Positions 8,817 to 17,848 of a stretch of DNA of 64,000 nucleotides are shown one piece after another. The number at the start of each line of letters is the position of its first letter. Position 1 is the first letter of the stretch. The notes beneath the pieces are model-generated. The model did no database searches. It was given only the letters and a program-made list of their open reading frames with translations, and had not been told where the DNA came from. Source of the DNA: Xanthobacteraceae bacterium 501b (GTDB lineage: Bacteria > Pseudomonadota > Alphaproteobacteria > Rhizobiales > Xanthobacteraceae); NCBI GenBank assembly GCA_000378025.1, contig KB899087.1:1054001-1118000 (forward strand). Reading direction: 5' to 3'. Position numbers and translations under genes: made by a program.

Positions 8817-9839
8817 TCAGACGACGCCGGCGCGCAGTATGTCGTGAATATGGATGATGCCGACCGGCTTGCCCTCCGTCACCGCGAAGACGACGGTGAT
8901 GGGGACCGGGCGCCGGTTCATCAGCCCCAGCGCGGCGCTGGCGAGTTCCAGCGGGTCGATCACGAAGGGTGAGGAGGTCATCACCTTCTCCACCGGCGTG
9001 GCAAGCAACTGGCTGCTCATATGGCGACGCAGGTCGCCATCGGTGACGATGCCGGCGAGGCAGCCGGCGCCGTCGACGACGCCGCAGCAGCCGAATCGCT
9101 TGCCGGTTATCTCGATCAGCGCCTCGCTCATCGGCGTGCCGAGCCGCACCAGCGGCATTTCCGCCTCCTGGTGCATGATGTCGGCCACCTTCAGCAGGCG
9201 CGCGCCCAGCTTGCCCCCGGGGTGGAACACGCGGAAGTCGGAGGCCGAGAAGCCTCGCCGCTCCAGCAGCGCCACGGCGAGCGCGTCGCCAATGGCGAGC
9301 TGCATCAGGGTGGAGGTGGTGGGGGCGAGCCCGTTCGGGCAGGCCTCCTCGACGCGCGGCAGCACCAGCGCCACATTGGCGGCGCGGCCGAGCGTGCTCG
9401 CGGCGCTGGAGGTGATGGCGACCAGTGGCACGGCGAAGCGGCGGGCATAATGCACGATATCGCCGAGTTCGGCGGTCTCGCCCGACCAGGAAATCGCCAG
9501 CAGCACATCGTCCGGCGTCACCATGCCGAGGTCGCCATGGCTGGCTTCGGCGGCGTGCAGGAACAGGGCCGGCGTGCCTGTGGAGGCGAGGGTGGCGGCG
9601 AGCTTGCGCCCGATATGGCCGCTTTTGCCCATGCCGGTGACGATGACGCGGCCGCGTGCGCCCTCGATGAGCCCGATGGCGGCTTCCACCGCGTCGCCGA
9701 GTTCAACCTCGATCGCGGCGCAGAGCGCGGCCAGGCCCTTGGCTTCGATCGCCAGGGTGCGCAGCACCCGCTCGCGCAGTCGGTCGTCCCGCACGGGTGT
9801 GGCTACGGCGGAGTTTGTCTGAGGCTGGGCGGTGCCCAA
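8817..9839 (-). CDS. kdsD: D-arabinose-5-phosphate isomerase (KpsF/GutQ family)
   Basis: The enzyme converts ribulose 5-phosphate to arabinose 5-phosphate for KDO synthesis. The first 200 residues form a SIS sugar-isomerase domain, with [15 protein letters not shown] and [11 protein letters not shown] as the typical motifs; the last 120 residues form a pair of CBS domains. The TTG at 9839 is preferred as start because it is preceded by GGGAG with a seven-base spacer and gives 340 residues, the usual size. The frame stays open to 10301, but that extension is unlike the family and overlaps the divergent permease gene. There is no ATG near the true N terminus. Confidence 0.92.
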   Translation of the reverse strand: MGTAQPQTNSAVATPVRDDRLRERVLRTLAIEAKGLAALCAAIEVELGDAVEAAIGLIEGARGRVIVTGMGKSGHIGRKLAATLASTGTPALFLHAAEASHGDLGMVTPDDVLLAISWSGETAELGDIVHYARRFAVPLVAITSSAASTLGRAANVALVLPRVEEACPNGLAPTTSTLMQLAIGDALAVALLERRGFSASDFRVFHPGGKLGARLLKVADIMHQEAEMPLVRLGTPMSEALIEITGKRFGCCGVVDGAGCLAGIVTDGDLRRHMSSQLLATPVEKVMTSSPFVIDPLELASAALGLMNRRPVPITVVFAVTEGKPVGIIHIHDILRAGVV

Positions 9840-10035
9840 GGTGATGCTCCCTTGCTCATGGCTGCCGGGGCGCGCTGCGCCCGGCCGCCCTACAGCGCCA
9901 CGCAGCGCGTCAATAAGCGCCAAACGCCCGCGATGCAATGGAGGAGCCCGCCGAGGACGCGCGGCCGATGCACGGAACCGTCGATACCACCTGCACGTTG
10001 GGTGGCGCGGATGGTCGCGACCAGAGGGCAGAGTG

Positions 10036-11145
10036 ATGGATATGGGGCGCGACATCGCCAGCGGCACAGGGGGCTCCGCAGGATCTACGGTGCCGGAGAA
10101 GCGCGATGAGTGGCTGTGGCGACGGCTCTCGCAGGTCGCCATGGTCGCGGTCGCGGTGGTGGTGGTCGGGGCGGCCCTGGTTGCCGCGCGCCCGGTGCTG
10201 GTTCCCATCGTCGCCGCCGTCATCATCGGCAGCGTGATCGGGCCGGCGATTGAGGGGCTGTCGCGAAGGGGCGTGCCGACCTGGCTCGGCTCGCTGCTCA
10301 TGGTCGTCGGCGTCGCCGCGCTAATCTATGGACTTGCGGCGGCGATGGCCGCGCCGCTCGCCGACTGGACGGCGCGGGCGCCGGAGATCGGCGAAACGCT
10401 GCGCGAGCGATTCGCCTCGCTGAAGCCGGCGATGCAGACCTTTGCCTCGGTGTTCGAATCGATCCAGTCGATCGGCCGGGTGGCCGAGCCGCCCATGGTG
10501 GTGGAGGTGGCCGATTCGCAAATGCTGGGCAGCGTGGTGGCGCTGGTGACGCCCGTGATTGGCCAGCTGATCCTCTTTCTCGGCTCGTTGCTGTTTTTTC
10601 TCGCCGGCCGGGTGCAGATCAAGCGCCGGGTGGTGCAGGTGATGACGCCGCGCAAGACGCGGCTGGCGGCATTGCGGGTTTTTCGCGAGATCGAGGAAAG
10701 GCTGGGTGCCTATCTGGTGACCGCCACCTTCATCAATATCGGCCTCGGCCTCGCCACCGTCCTGATGACCTGGGCGCTTGGCCTGCCCAATCCCCTGCTC
10801 TGGGGCGTGCTGGCGGGCGTGCTCAACTATGTGCCCTATGTCGGCCCGGCAATCACGACCCTGATTCTCGCCATGGCCGGCATTGTCTCCTTTCCGGGCC
10901 TGCTGCCGGGCCTGCTGCCAGCGGCGGCGTTTTTGGTCATCACCAGCATCGAGGGGCAGTTTCTCACGCCGCTGATCATCGGGCGGCGGGTGTCGCTCAA
11001 TCCCTTTGCGGTGTTCCTGTCCATGGCCCTGTGGACCTGGCTGTGGGGGCCGGCGGGAACCTTTCTGTCGGTTCCGCTGCTCATTGCCGCCATGGCGCTC
11101 GGCGACAGCCTGATGGCGAAAAGCCGACCGCAGCTGCCGGGGTGA
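10036..11145 (+). CDS. AI-2E family transporter (PerM-like permease)
   Basis: This predicted inner-membrane protein of 369 residues has about eight hydrophobic segments and the family motif GVLNYVPYVGPAITTLI in the C-terminal half, followed by LTPLIIGRRVSLNP. Members of the AI-2E/PerM family have been linked to export of the autoinducer AI-2 or to sodium-proton exchange, but the substrate here cannot be told. The start at 10036 (MDMGRDIASG) follows AGAGGGCAGAG; the GTG at 10033 is an alternative. The frame is open upstream to 9832 but that part has no membrane or family features. It is transcribed away from kdsD and ends 112 bases before the tRNA gene. Confidence 0.88.
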   Translation: MDMGRDIASGTGGSAGSTVPEKRDEWLWRRLSQVAMVAVAVVVVGAALVAARPVLVPIVAAVIIGSVIGPAIEGLSRRGVPTWLGSLLMVVGVAALIYGLAAAMAAPLADWTARAPEIGETLRERFASLKPAMQTFASVFESIQSIGRVAEPPMVVEVADSQMLGSVVALVTPVIGQLILFLGSLLFFLAGRVQIKRRVVQVMTPRKTRLAALRVFREIEERLGAYLVTATFINIGLGLATVLMTWALGLPNPLLWGVLAGVLNYVPYVGPAITTLILAMAGIVSFPGLLPGLLPAAAFLVITSIEGQFLTPLIIGRRVSLNPFAVFLSMALWTWLWGPAGTFLSVPLLIAAMALGDSLMAKSRPQLPG

Positions 11146-11185
11146 GACTATTCACAGGCTGTTCACCGGCAGGGCGCTCCTGCGC

Positions 11186-11213
11186 TTGACACCTGCGGGA
11201 GCGTGCCTTAACA
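11186..11213 (+). promoter_or_regulatory. Probable promoter of tRNA-Asp
   Basis: A perfect TTGACA -35 box at 11186-11191 is followed after 16 bases by TTAACA at 11208-11213, a weaker -10 match. The tRNA begins 44 bases further on, a normal leader length. Confidence 0.6.
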
Positions 11214-11257
11214 CCCGGCCCACTCGCTGCGGGGCCCGGTGCTTCCGACCCGCGCAG

Positions 11258-11334
<77 letters not shown>

Positions 11335-11535
11335 TCCCTTGCGATGGACCCGCCGGACGGGAATAATGTGCCCGGCTCACCCACGTCTCGCCTTTTTTCT
11401 AATCGGTCCTTCGCTGAGCCCGCCTTCCGTCGCGGGCCATGACGCACGCCGCCGTGTTTCGACGCCGCCCCGGCTTTCATGCACGCCGTTCGGCTGATAG
11501 ATTCGACGCCAAGCGTTGCGAGCGAGGTAGGGCGC

Positions 11536-11808
11536 ATGAAGAGAGCATTCCCGTCGGCCAGCCTTCTGGCCTCCGTGCTGCTGCTGGCGGGCGCTGCCCT
11601 GCCGGCGCTCGCCCAGGACGGAATGACCCCGCCGCCGGGGCAGGCCTCGCCCAGCCCCTTCATCAACAATCTCGGCCCCGATGCGCCGCAGCCGCAGACT
11701 GGCGAGCTGGTGCCGCTACCCGGCCCGCCGCCGGAGGGCAAGGAGGCCGAGATCAAGCTGCCCGATTGCGCGCCGCCCAATTGCGGGACGCCGCAGATCA
11801 TGGAATAG
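11536..11808 (+). CDS. Small secreted proline-rich protein of unknown function
   Basis: This 90-residue product starts with a clear signal peptide: KR, a hydrophobic stretch of about 16 residues, then LPALAQ as a likely signal peptidase I site, so the mature protein would begin at about residue 26. The mature part of about 65 residues is rich in proline and acidic residues and contains two cysteines six residues apart near the end (DCAPPNC). The ATG at 11536 is chosen because it gives a canonical signal peptide; an upstream in-frame ATG at 11479 would place 19 extra residues before it. I do not recognise the family. A periplasmic location is likely. Confidence 0.65.
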   Translation: MKRAFPSASLLASVLLLAGAALPALAQDGMTPPPGQASPSPFINNLGPDAPQPQTGELVPLPGPPPEGKEAEIKLPDCAPPNCGTPQIME

Positions 11809-12102
11809 CGCGGCATCGCCGACGCACTGGTCGACGCATTGGCCGATACGCCCGGCAAGGGCAGGGGAGACCTACCCGCTAGCGTCCCTGCCCGGGTCGC
11901 ACATCCGCGCGGCACGAGGTCCTGCGGATCGACAGGCCTGTACCGGCCGGTATCCAGCCGCCGCTGGCGCTGACCGATTCCTGCTGCGCTGTCTCCTGCG
12001 GCCGTTGCTGTGGCGGGAAAATCCTGTTCTCGCCAGAAGGGGGGGGCTGCGTCGCCGCGGGCCGGGGCGTCGTCTTTGCGAAAATCACAGAGCCGGACAG
12101 CG

Positions 12103-12119
12103 ATTGTCTGTGTGACAAT
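12103..12119. promoter_or_regulatory. 17-bp palindrome, candidate repressor or activator site
   Basis: ATTGTC and GACAAT form a perfect inverted repeat around the five-base centre TGTGT. It overlaps a weak -35-like GTGACA (12112-12117) that is 18 bases from TAGCGT at 12136-12141. A dimeric transcription factor controlling the symporter gene could bind here; which one cannot be said. Confidence 0.4.
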
Positions 12120-12155
12120 GACATGACCGCTCGTGTAGCGTGGTAGCCGCGTAAT

Positions 12156-12202
12156 GGGGCGCGGTCCGATCCGCCGGGTTCAGCCGGATCGGACCGCGCC
12201 CC
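12156..12202. repeat. Perfect 18-bp inverted repeat in the symporter leader
   Basis: GGGGCGCGGTCCGATCCG at 12156-12173 is the exact reverse complement of 12185-12202, with an 11-base loop. In RNA this gives an unusually stable stem. It ends 30 bases before the start codon, so it is in the 5' leader of the downstream gene. It lacks a T-run, which argues against a simple intrinsic terminator. Confidence 0.85.
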
Positions 12203-12232
12203 AAGATCCGATGGTGATTCAAAGAGGCGGCC

Positions 12233-13651
12233 ATGGACACGATCATCGACTTCCTGAACACCATCTTCTGGGGCTACGTGCTGATTTACGGCCTGCTGGC
12301 GGTGGGAATCTATTTCACCGTCCGGCTGAAATTCCTGCAGATCGTGCATTTCCCCGAGATGATCCGTTCGATCCTTGGATCGAGTGAGACCGATCATGCC
12401 GGCATTACGCCGTTCCAGGCGCTCTGCACCAGCCTCGCCTCGCGCGTCGGCACCGGCAACATCGCCGGCGTGGCGGTGGCGCTTTATCTCGGCGGGCCGG
12501 GCGCGATCTTCTGGATGTGGGTGGTCGCCTCGCTCGGCATGGCCACCGCCTTCGCCGAAAGCACGCTGGCCCAGCTCTACAAGATCAAGGACGAGGACGG
12601 CCATTATCGCGGCGGACCCGCCTTCTACATGGCTAAGGGCCTCAAGGCGCCGTGGGCCGGGTCGATCTTCTCGGTGTGCCTGATCCTCTCCTTCGGCCTC
12701 ATCTTCAATGCGGTGCAAGCCAATTCTATCGCCGATGCCATGGAGGGCGCCTTTGGCGCGCCCAAGCTCGCAACCGGGCTGGTCATCGCGATTCTCACCG
12801 GAATCATCATCTTCGGCGGCATCGCCGCCATCGCCCGGGTGGCCGAGATCGTCGTGCCCTTCATGGCGGCGGGCTATCTCGGCATGGCCCTGTTCGCCGT
12901 GGCGATGAACATCAGCGAAGTGCCCTCGATGTTCTCGCTGATCATCGCAAGCGCCTTCGGCTTCGCGCCGGCGGCCGGCGGCGTTGCCGGCTCGGTCGCG
13001 GCGGCGATGCTCAACGGGGTGAAGCGCGGTCTGTTCTCCAACGAGGCCGGTATGGGCTCGGCGCCGAACATCGCCGCCGCCGCCACGCCGGATCCGCATC
13101 ACCCGGTGAGCCAGGGCTTCGTGCAGGCGCTGGGCGTGTTCATCGACACCATCCTCATCTGCACCGCGACCGCGTTCCTGATCCTGCTGTCCGGCCTGCT
13201 GGAGCCCGGCTCCGGCCTCACCGGCACGCAGCTGACCCAGGCGGCGATGACCCACCATATCGGCTGGGCCGGCAGCTATTTTGTCGCCATTGCGATCTTC
13301 TTCTTCGCCTTCACCTCGATCATCGGCAACTACTCCTATGCCGAGGGTGCGCTGGTCTATCTCGGCATCGGCAACCATGCCGGACTGGCGGTGCTCCGGC
13401 TGGCGGTCATGGTGATGGTGGTGTGGGGCGCGCACGAATCGGTGGCGACGGTGTTCAACGCCGCCGATGCCTCGATGGGGCTGATGGCGACGGTGAACCT
13501 CATCGCCATCGTGATGCTCTCCGGGCTCGTGTCGCGACTGACGCGCGACTATCTGGAGCAGCGGCGGGCCGGAAAGAAGCCGCGCTTCACCGCCGCCTCC
13601 ATGCCCGAACTCGCCGGCCAGATCGACGCCGACATCTGGAACCGGCCCTGA
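12233..13651 (+). CDS. Alanine/glycine:sodium symporter (AGCS family)
   Basis: The protein has 472 residues and about ten to eleven membrane helices. It belongs to the alanine-or-glycine:cation symporter family, which imports small neutral amino acids with sodium. Family motifs are visible: ALCTSLASRVGTGNIAGVA near 63-81, GGPAFYMAKG near 127, RGLFSNEAGMGSAPN near 264-278 and NYSYAEGALVYLG near 362. The start ATG at 12233 follows AGAGGCGG. It appears monocistronic, with a terminator-like hairpin after its stop and an elaborate leader before it. Confidence 0.92.
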   Translation: MDTIIDFLNTIFWGYVLIYGLLAVGIYFTVRLKFLQIVHFPEMIRSILGSSETDHAGITPFQALCTSLASRVGTGNIAGVAVALYLGGPGAIFWMWVVASLGMATAFAESTLAQLYKIKDEDGHYRGGPAFYMAKGLKAPWAGSIFSVCLILSFGLIFNAVQANSIADAMEGAFGAPKLATGLVIAILTGIIIFGGIAAIARVAEIVVPFMAAGYLGMALFAVAMNISEVPSMFSLIIASAFGFAPAAGGVAGSVAAAMLNGVKRGLFSNEAGMGSAPNIAAAATPDPHHPVSQGFVQALGVFIDTILICTATAFLILLSGLLEPGSGLTGTQLTQAAMTHHIGWAGSYFVAIAIFFFAFTSIIGNYSYAEGALVYLGIGNHAGLAVLRLAVMVMVVWGAHESVATVFNAADASMGLMATVNLIAIVMLSGLVSRLTRDYLEQRRAGKKPRFTAASMPELAGQIDADIWNRP

Positions 13652-13658
13652 GCCGAGG

Positions 13659-13694
13659 GCGCCTGCCGCTGCGGCTTCCGCCGTCGGCAGGCGC
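13659..13694 (+). terminator. Terminator-like hairpin after the symporter gene
   Basis: GCGCCTGCCG at 13659-13668 pairs perfectly with CGGCAGGCGC at 13685-13694, and an inner GCGG/CCGC pair extends the stem. Only a weak TTG follows. Position right after the stop codon supports a terminator. Confidence 0.6.
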
Positions 13695-14144
13695 TTGCGC
13701 ATCTCGATGTGGGCGAATTGTCCCACCTGCGCCCGCGGCGAGGCGATGACAGGGCCCGCCGTTCGCCTCCCGCCCCGGCGCGACGCTTCCGGCGCAGGGC
13801 CCTCGCGCGCCCGCCGGGCCGGCCTTCCCGCCCGTATGTACCAAGCTACCGAAGGCATCCGGGCCGTCCGGCCCGTTGTATCCACGGCACCCTTCGCGCG
13901 ACCCCGCCGATTGAGCGATGAATTCTGTTGTTTGGCGGGATTTTACGGGCGTTCTCGGGGGGATGTGCCGGGGCACGGTAGCGGCCGGCGCAAGGTGTGA
14001 ATTCTGTATACCAGACCTGCGCGATTGCCGGCGGATGCCCTTGCCTCGGTTCGGGCGGTGCGATAAGCCTGCCGCGTGCTTTGAATATTTCGCAACTGCG
14101 ATTGCACGACAGATGACCTATCCTGGCCCGGGAGGATCCCATCC
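13695..14144. other. Long leader region ahead of the nuo operon
   Basis: This 450-base stretch holds no convincing gene. It must contain the main nuo promoter. One candidate is TTGCCT at 14041-14046 with GATAAG at 14062-14067 (15-base spacer). The nine bases GAATTCTGT occur twice (13920-13928 and 13999-14007). The nuoA start is preceded by GGAGG. Confidence 0.45.
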
Positions 14145-14510
14145 ATGAGCAGCCTGCTTCAGGATTATCTGCCCGTCGTGATCTTTATCGGCGTGTCGGC
14201 ATTCATCGGCATCGCCCTTCTGGTTGCGCCGTTTCTTGTCGCCTTCAGCCGGCCCGATCCGGAGAAGATGTCGGCTTATGAATGTGGCTTCAATGCGTTC
14301 GACGATGCGCGCATGAAGTTCGACGTCCGGTTCTATCTGGTCGCCATTTTGTTCATCATCTTCGATCTGGAAGTCGCCTTCCTGTTTCCCTGGGCGATCA
14401 CATTCGGGGAACTTGGCAATTTCGGCTTCTGGTCCATGATGGTGTTCCTCTTCGTACTCACCATCGGTTTTGTCTACGAGTGGAAGAAGGGAGCGCTCGA
14501 ATGGGATTGA
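14145..14510 (+). CDS. nuoA: NADH-quinone oxidoreductase subunit A
   Basis: NuoA (121 residues) is a three-helix membrane subunit of complex I at the junction between the peripheral arm and the membrane arm. [20 protein letters not shown] is the conserved loop with the cysteine that changes exposure during enzyme activation. Start ATG at 14145 is preceded by GGGAGG. It opens the nuoA-N operon, and its last ten bases overlap the start of nuoB. Confidence 0.96.
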   Translation: MSSLLQDYLPVVIFIGVSAFIGIALLVAPFLVAFSRPDPEKMSAYECGFNAFDDARMKFDVRFYLVAILFIIFDLEVAFLFPWAITFGELGNFGFWSMMVFLFVLTIGFVYEWKKGALEWD

Positions 14511-15079
14511 GCGCGCATAGCCCTCTCGTCGCCCCGGCGGCCAAGGGTATCATCGACCCCAATACCGGCCGTCCGGTCGGCGCCACCGATCCGTTCTTCG
14601 TCGAGGTGAACGCCGAGCTCGCCGATAAGGGCTTCCTCGTCACTGCGACGGATGACCTCATCAACTGGGCCCGTACCGGCTCGCTGATGTGGATGACCTT
14701 CGGCCTCGCCTGCTGCGCGGTCGAGATGATGCAGACCTCGATGCCGCGCTACGACGTGGAGCGCTTCGGCTTCGCGCCGCGCGCCTCTCCGCGCCAGTCC
14801 GACGTCATGATCGTGGCCGGCACGCTGACCAACAAAATGGCGCCGGCGCTGCGCAAGGTCTACGACCAGATGCCGGAGCCGCGCTACGTCATCTCCATGG
14901 GCTCCTGCGCCAATGGCGGCGGCTACTACCATTATTCCTATTCGGTCGTGCGCGGCTGTGACCGCATCGTGCCGGTGGACATCTATATTCCCGGCTGCCC
15001 GCCGACCGCAGAGGCCCTGCTGTACGGGGTGCTGCTGCTGCAGAAGAAGATCCGCCGCACCGGGACGATCGAGCGCTGA
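14501..15079 (+). CDS. nuoB: NADH-quinone oxidoreductase subunit B
   Basis: NuoB (192 residues) carries iron-sulfur cluster N2, the last electron carrier before quinone. The four ligands are visible: the adjacent pair in [10 protein letters not shown], the cysteine in [16 protein letters not shown] and the one in [12 protein letters not shown]. The ATG at 14501 lies inside the end of nuoA, a ten-base overlap that suggests translational coupling. A longer frame open upstream only shadows nuoA and is rejected. Confidence 0.96.
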   Translation: MGLSAHSPLVAPAAKGIIDPNTGRPVGATDPFFVEVNAELADKGFLVTATDDLINWARTGSLMWMTFGLACCAVEMMQTSMPRYDVERFGFAPRASPRQSDVMIVAGTLTNKMAPALRKVYDQMPEPRYVISMGSCANGGGYYHYSYSVVRGCDRIVPVDIYIPGCPPTAEALLYGVLLLQKKIRRTGTIER

Positions 15080-15093
15080 GGGTTCGAGGCGAT

Positions 15094-15708
15094 ATGGACG
15101 AGACGCTGAAAGAGCTGGGCGCGCATGTGAAGGAATCGCTTCCCGACGCGGTCGAGGAAGTGATCATGTCCTATGGCGAGCTGACGCTGGTGGCGTCGGC
15201 GGCCGAGGTCATCAAGGTGCTGACCTTCCTGCGCGACGACCCGTCCTGCCGCTTTGTCAGCTTCATCGACATTTGCGGTGTCGACTGGCCGCAGCGCGAG
15301 AAGCGCTTCGACGTGGTCTATCACCTGCTGTCGCCGACGCTGAACGCCCGCATCCGTATCAAGGTCGAGACCGACGAGACGACGCCGGTGGCCTCCGCCA
15401 CCCCCGTGTTCGCCGGCGCCTTCTGGTTCGAGCGCGAGGCGTTCGACATGTACGGCATCCTGTTCTCCGGACACCCCGAGCTGCGCCGAATCCTCACGGA
15501 TTACGGCTTCGACGGCTATCCGCTGCGCAAGGACTTCCCGACCACCGGACTTGTCGAGGTCCGCTATGACGACGAGCGCAAGCGCGTGGTCTATGAGCCG
15601 GTGAAACTGGCGCAGGAGTTCCGCAGCTTCGACTTTCTCTCGCCATGGGAGGGGCCCGACTACGTGCTCCCCGGCGACGAGAAGGCAACCACCCCGAAGG
15701 CGGGCTGA
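15094..15708 (+). CDS. nuoC: NADH-quinone oxidoreductase subunit C
   Basis: NuoC (204 residues) is the 30-kDa-type subunit of the peripheral arm and supports the quinone site without a cofactor. [20 protein letters not shown] and [19 protein letters not shown] form the family signature. It is separate from nuoD here, as in other alphaproteobacteria and unlike the fused NuoCD of E. coli. Spacing is 14 bases after nuoB and 15 before nuoD. Confidence 0.96.
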   Translation: MDETLKELGAHVKESLPDAVEEVIMSYGELTLVASAAEVIKVLTFLRDDPSCRFVSFIDICGVDWPQREKRFDVVYHLLSPTLNARIRIKVETDETTPVASATPVFAGAFWFEREAFDMYGILFSGHPELRRILTDYGFDGYPLRKDFPTTGLVEVRYDDERKRVVYEPVKLAQEFRSFDFLSPWEGPDYVLPGDEKATTPKAG

Positions 15709-15723
15709 GGTGAGGTCCGAGCG

Positions 15724-16923
15724 ATGAACGCACCCGGCAAGATCGACCCCAACGTCCGCAACTTCCAGATCAATTTCGGCCCGCAGCATCCGGCGGCGCA
15801 CGGCGTGTTGCGCCTGATCCTCGAGCTCGACGGCGAAATCGTCGAGCGCGTCGACCCGCATATCGGCCTGCTCCATCGCGGCACCGAGAAGCTGATCGAG
15901 GCCAAGACCTATCTGCAGGCCGTGCCCTATTTCGACCGGCTCGACTATGTCGCGCCGATGAACCAGGAGCACGCCTTCTGCCTGGCGATCGAGCGTATGC
16001 TCGACATCACCGTGCCCAAGCGCGGCCAGCTGATCCGCGTGCTTTATTCCGAGATCGGCCGCATCCTCTCCCACATGCTGAACGTGACCACGCAGGCGCT
16101 CGACGTCGGCGCGCTCACCCCGCCGCTGTGGGGCTTCGAGGAACGCGAAAAGCTGATGATGTTCTATGAGCGGGCCTCCGGCTCGCGCATGCACGCGGCC
16201 TATTTCCGCCCCGGTGGCGTCCATCAGGACCTGCCGCGCGCGCTGGTCGAGGACATTCTCGCCTGGACGCACACCTTCCCCGGCTTCATGGACGATCTGG
16301 AAGGCCTGCTCACCGACAACCGCATCTTCAAGCAGCGCAATGTCGATATCGGCATCGTCTCGCTGGAGGACGCCTGGGCGTGGGGCTTCTCGGGGGTGAT
16401 GGTGCGCGGCTCGGGCGCGGCCTGGGACCTGCGCAAGTCGCAGCCCTATGAGTGCTATGACGAGCTGGAATTCGACATTCCGATCGGCAAGAACTGCGAC
16501 AATTACGACCGCTACTGCATCCGCATGGAAGAGATGCGGCAGTCGGCGCAGATCATGCGCCAGTGCTGCGAGCGTCTGCTGAAGGAAGCGGGCCCGGTCT
16601 CGGCGGTCGACAACAAGATCGTGCCGCCCAAGCGCGGCGAGATGAAGCGTTCGATGGAAGCGCTCATCCACCACTTCAAGCTCTACACGGAAGGCTTCCA
16701 CGTTCCCGCCGGCGAGGTCTACGCCGCCGTGGAGGCCCCCAAGGGTGAGTTCGGCGTCTATCTCGTCGCCGACGGCACCAACAAGCCCTATCGCTGCAAG
16801 ATCCGCGCACCCGGTTTCGCGCATCTTCAGGCGATGGATTTCCTGTGCCGCGGCTACATGCTCGCGGACATTTCGGCGATCCTCGGATCGCTGGATATCG
16901 TGTTCGGTGAAGTGGACCGCTGA
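15724..16923 (+). CDS. nuoD: NADH-quinone oxidoreductase subunit D
   Basis: NuoD (399 residues) is the 49-kDa-type subunit that forms the quinone-binding cavity together with Nuo[21 protein letters not shown] at residues 17-36 contains the histidines of the quinone site, and [10 protein letters not shown] follows. The C-terminal GEVDR ending is typical. Length fits alphaproteobacterial homologues. Confidence 0.97.
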   Translation: MNAPGKIDPNVRNFQINFGPQHPAAHGVLRLILELDGEIVERVDPHIGLLHRGTEKLIEAKTYLQAVPYFDRLDYVAPMNQEHAFCLAIERMLDITVPKRGQLIRVLYSEIGRILSHMLNVTTQALDVGALTPPLWGFEEREKLMMFYERASGSRMHAAYFRPGGVHQDLPRALVEDILAWTHTFPGFMDDLEGLLTDNRIFKQRNVDIGIVSLEDAWAWGFSGVMVRGSGAAWDLRKSQPYECYDELEFDIPIGKNCDNYDRYCIRMEEMRQSAQIMRQCCERLLKEAGPVSAVDNKIVPPKRGEMKRSMEALIHHFKLYTEGFHVPAGEVYAAVEAPKGEFGVYLVADGTNKPYRCKIRAPGFAHLQAMDFLCRGYMLADISAILGSLDIVFGEVDR

Positions 16924-16959
16924 TCCCTCGGGGACGCGGTTCGATCGGAAGGGTACGGC

Positions 16960-17838
16960 ATGTCTGTCCGTAGGCTTGCTCCAAAAGAGGTTCAGCCCGA
17001 GAGCTTCGCGTTCACGGTGGAGAATCTCGCCTGGGCCGAGAAGGCCATCGCGAAATTTCCGCCCGGCCGGCAGGCCAGCGCGGTGATTCCGCTGCTCATG
17101 CGCGCGCAGGAGCAGGCGGGCGGCTGGGTCTCGGAACCGGCGATGCGCTATGTCGGCGAGATGCTCGGCATGGCGCCGATCCGCGTCTACGAGGTTGCCA
17201 CCTTCTACACCCAGTTCCAGCTCCAGCCGGTCGGCAAGCGCGCCCATATCCAGGTGTGTGGGACCACGCCCTGCATGCTGCGCGGGGCCGGCGACCTGAT
17301 CAAGGTGTGCAAGAGCCGGATCCATGAGGAGCCGTTCCACCTTTCCGCCAGCGGCGATCTGTCGTGGGAAGAGGTCGAATGCGCCGGCACCTGTGTGAAC
17401 GCGCCGATGATCCAGGTGTGGAAGGATGTCTATGAGGACCTGACGCCGGAGGATCTGGAGAAGATCCTCGACGCCTTCGAGCGTGGTGAACATCCCGCGC
17501 CCGGTCCGCAGAACGGCCGCCACACCTCCGCGCCCGTCACCGGGCTACGGGTGCTGACGGCGCCGGAACTGTTCGATGGCTCGATGGTCGGGCAGGGCGC
17601 CGGGCTGGCGCTCGCCCGCGAAGCGCTCGCTGCCAAGGCCAAGGGCGAGGCGGCTCCCGATGCACCGCCGCCGGCCGCTGCGGCCGCCGCGCCGCCGCCC
17701 CCGCCCAAGAGCGACCCGGCCCCCGCCGCTGCCCCCGCCGCCAAGGCGGTCGAGGCCGCTGGCGAGGCCGACAAGGAGAAGCCGAAGAAGCCTGTCGCCC
17801 CGCCGCCCGGCAAGGCGACGGACCCGAAGGCGGAATGA
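16960..17838 (+). CDS. nuoE: NADH-quinone oxidoreductase subunit E with long Pro/Ala/Lys tail
   Basis: NuoE (292 residues) is the 24-kDa-type thioredoxin-fold subunit holding [2Fe-2S] cluster N1a. Its ligands are in [11 protein letters not shown] (about residue 103) and [11 protein letters not shown] (about residue 144). The conserved core ends near residue 175. Beyond about residue 200 the protein continues as a low-complexity stretch of Ala, Pro and, at the end, Lys and Glu, longer than in most NuoE proteins. Sequence before the tail ([15 protein letters not shown]) is also unlike the short bacterial form. The tail could be a flexible linker or a docking region; this is a guess. Confidence 0.94.
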   Translation: MSVRRLAPKEVQPESFAFTVENLAWAEKAIAKFPPGRQASAVIPLLMRAQEQAGGWVSEPAMRYVGEMLGMAPIRVYEVATFYTQFQLQPVGKRAHIQVCGTTPCMLRGAGDLIKVCKSRIHEEPFHLSASGDLSWEEVECAGTCVNAPMIQVWKDVYEDLTPEDLEKILDAFERGEHPAPGPQNGRHTSAPVTGLRVLTAPELFDGSMVGQGAGLALAREALAAKAKGEAAPDAPPPAAAAAAPPPPPKSDPAPAAAPAAKAVEAAGEADKEKPKKPVAPPPGKATDPKAE

Positions 17839-17848
17839 GGAGCGAACC

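Larger units (their letters stand above)
11809..12232. other. Non-coding region before the alanine symporter gene
   Basis: No credible gene is seen here. An 8-bp inverted repeat, GGGCAGGG at 11859-11866 and CCCTGCCC at 11886-11893, could end the upstream transcript. Further on lie the 17-bp palindrome at 12103-12119 and the perfect 18-bp inverted repeat at 12156-12202, both described separately. Confidence 0.6.

Noticed and set aside
9840..10301. 154-codon N-terminal extension of the kdsD frame
   Set aside because: Thr/Ser/Arg-rich, unrelated to the SIS-CBS family and overlapping the divergent permease gene; the TTG at 9839 has a good ribosome binding site.
11879..13885. A 668-codon minus-strand open frame across the symporter gene
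   Set aside because: Antisense to a well-identified transporter and composed of biased residues; the leader features of the symporter lie in it.
13709..13921. 70-codon frame in the nuo leader
   Set aside because: Arg/Pro-rich translation typical of chance frames in GC-rich DNA.
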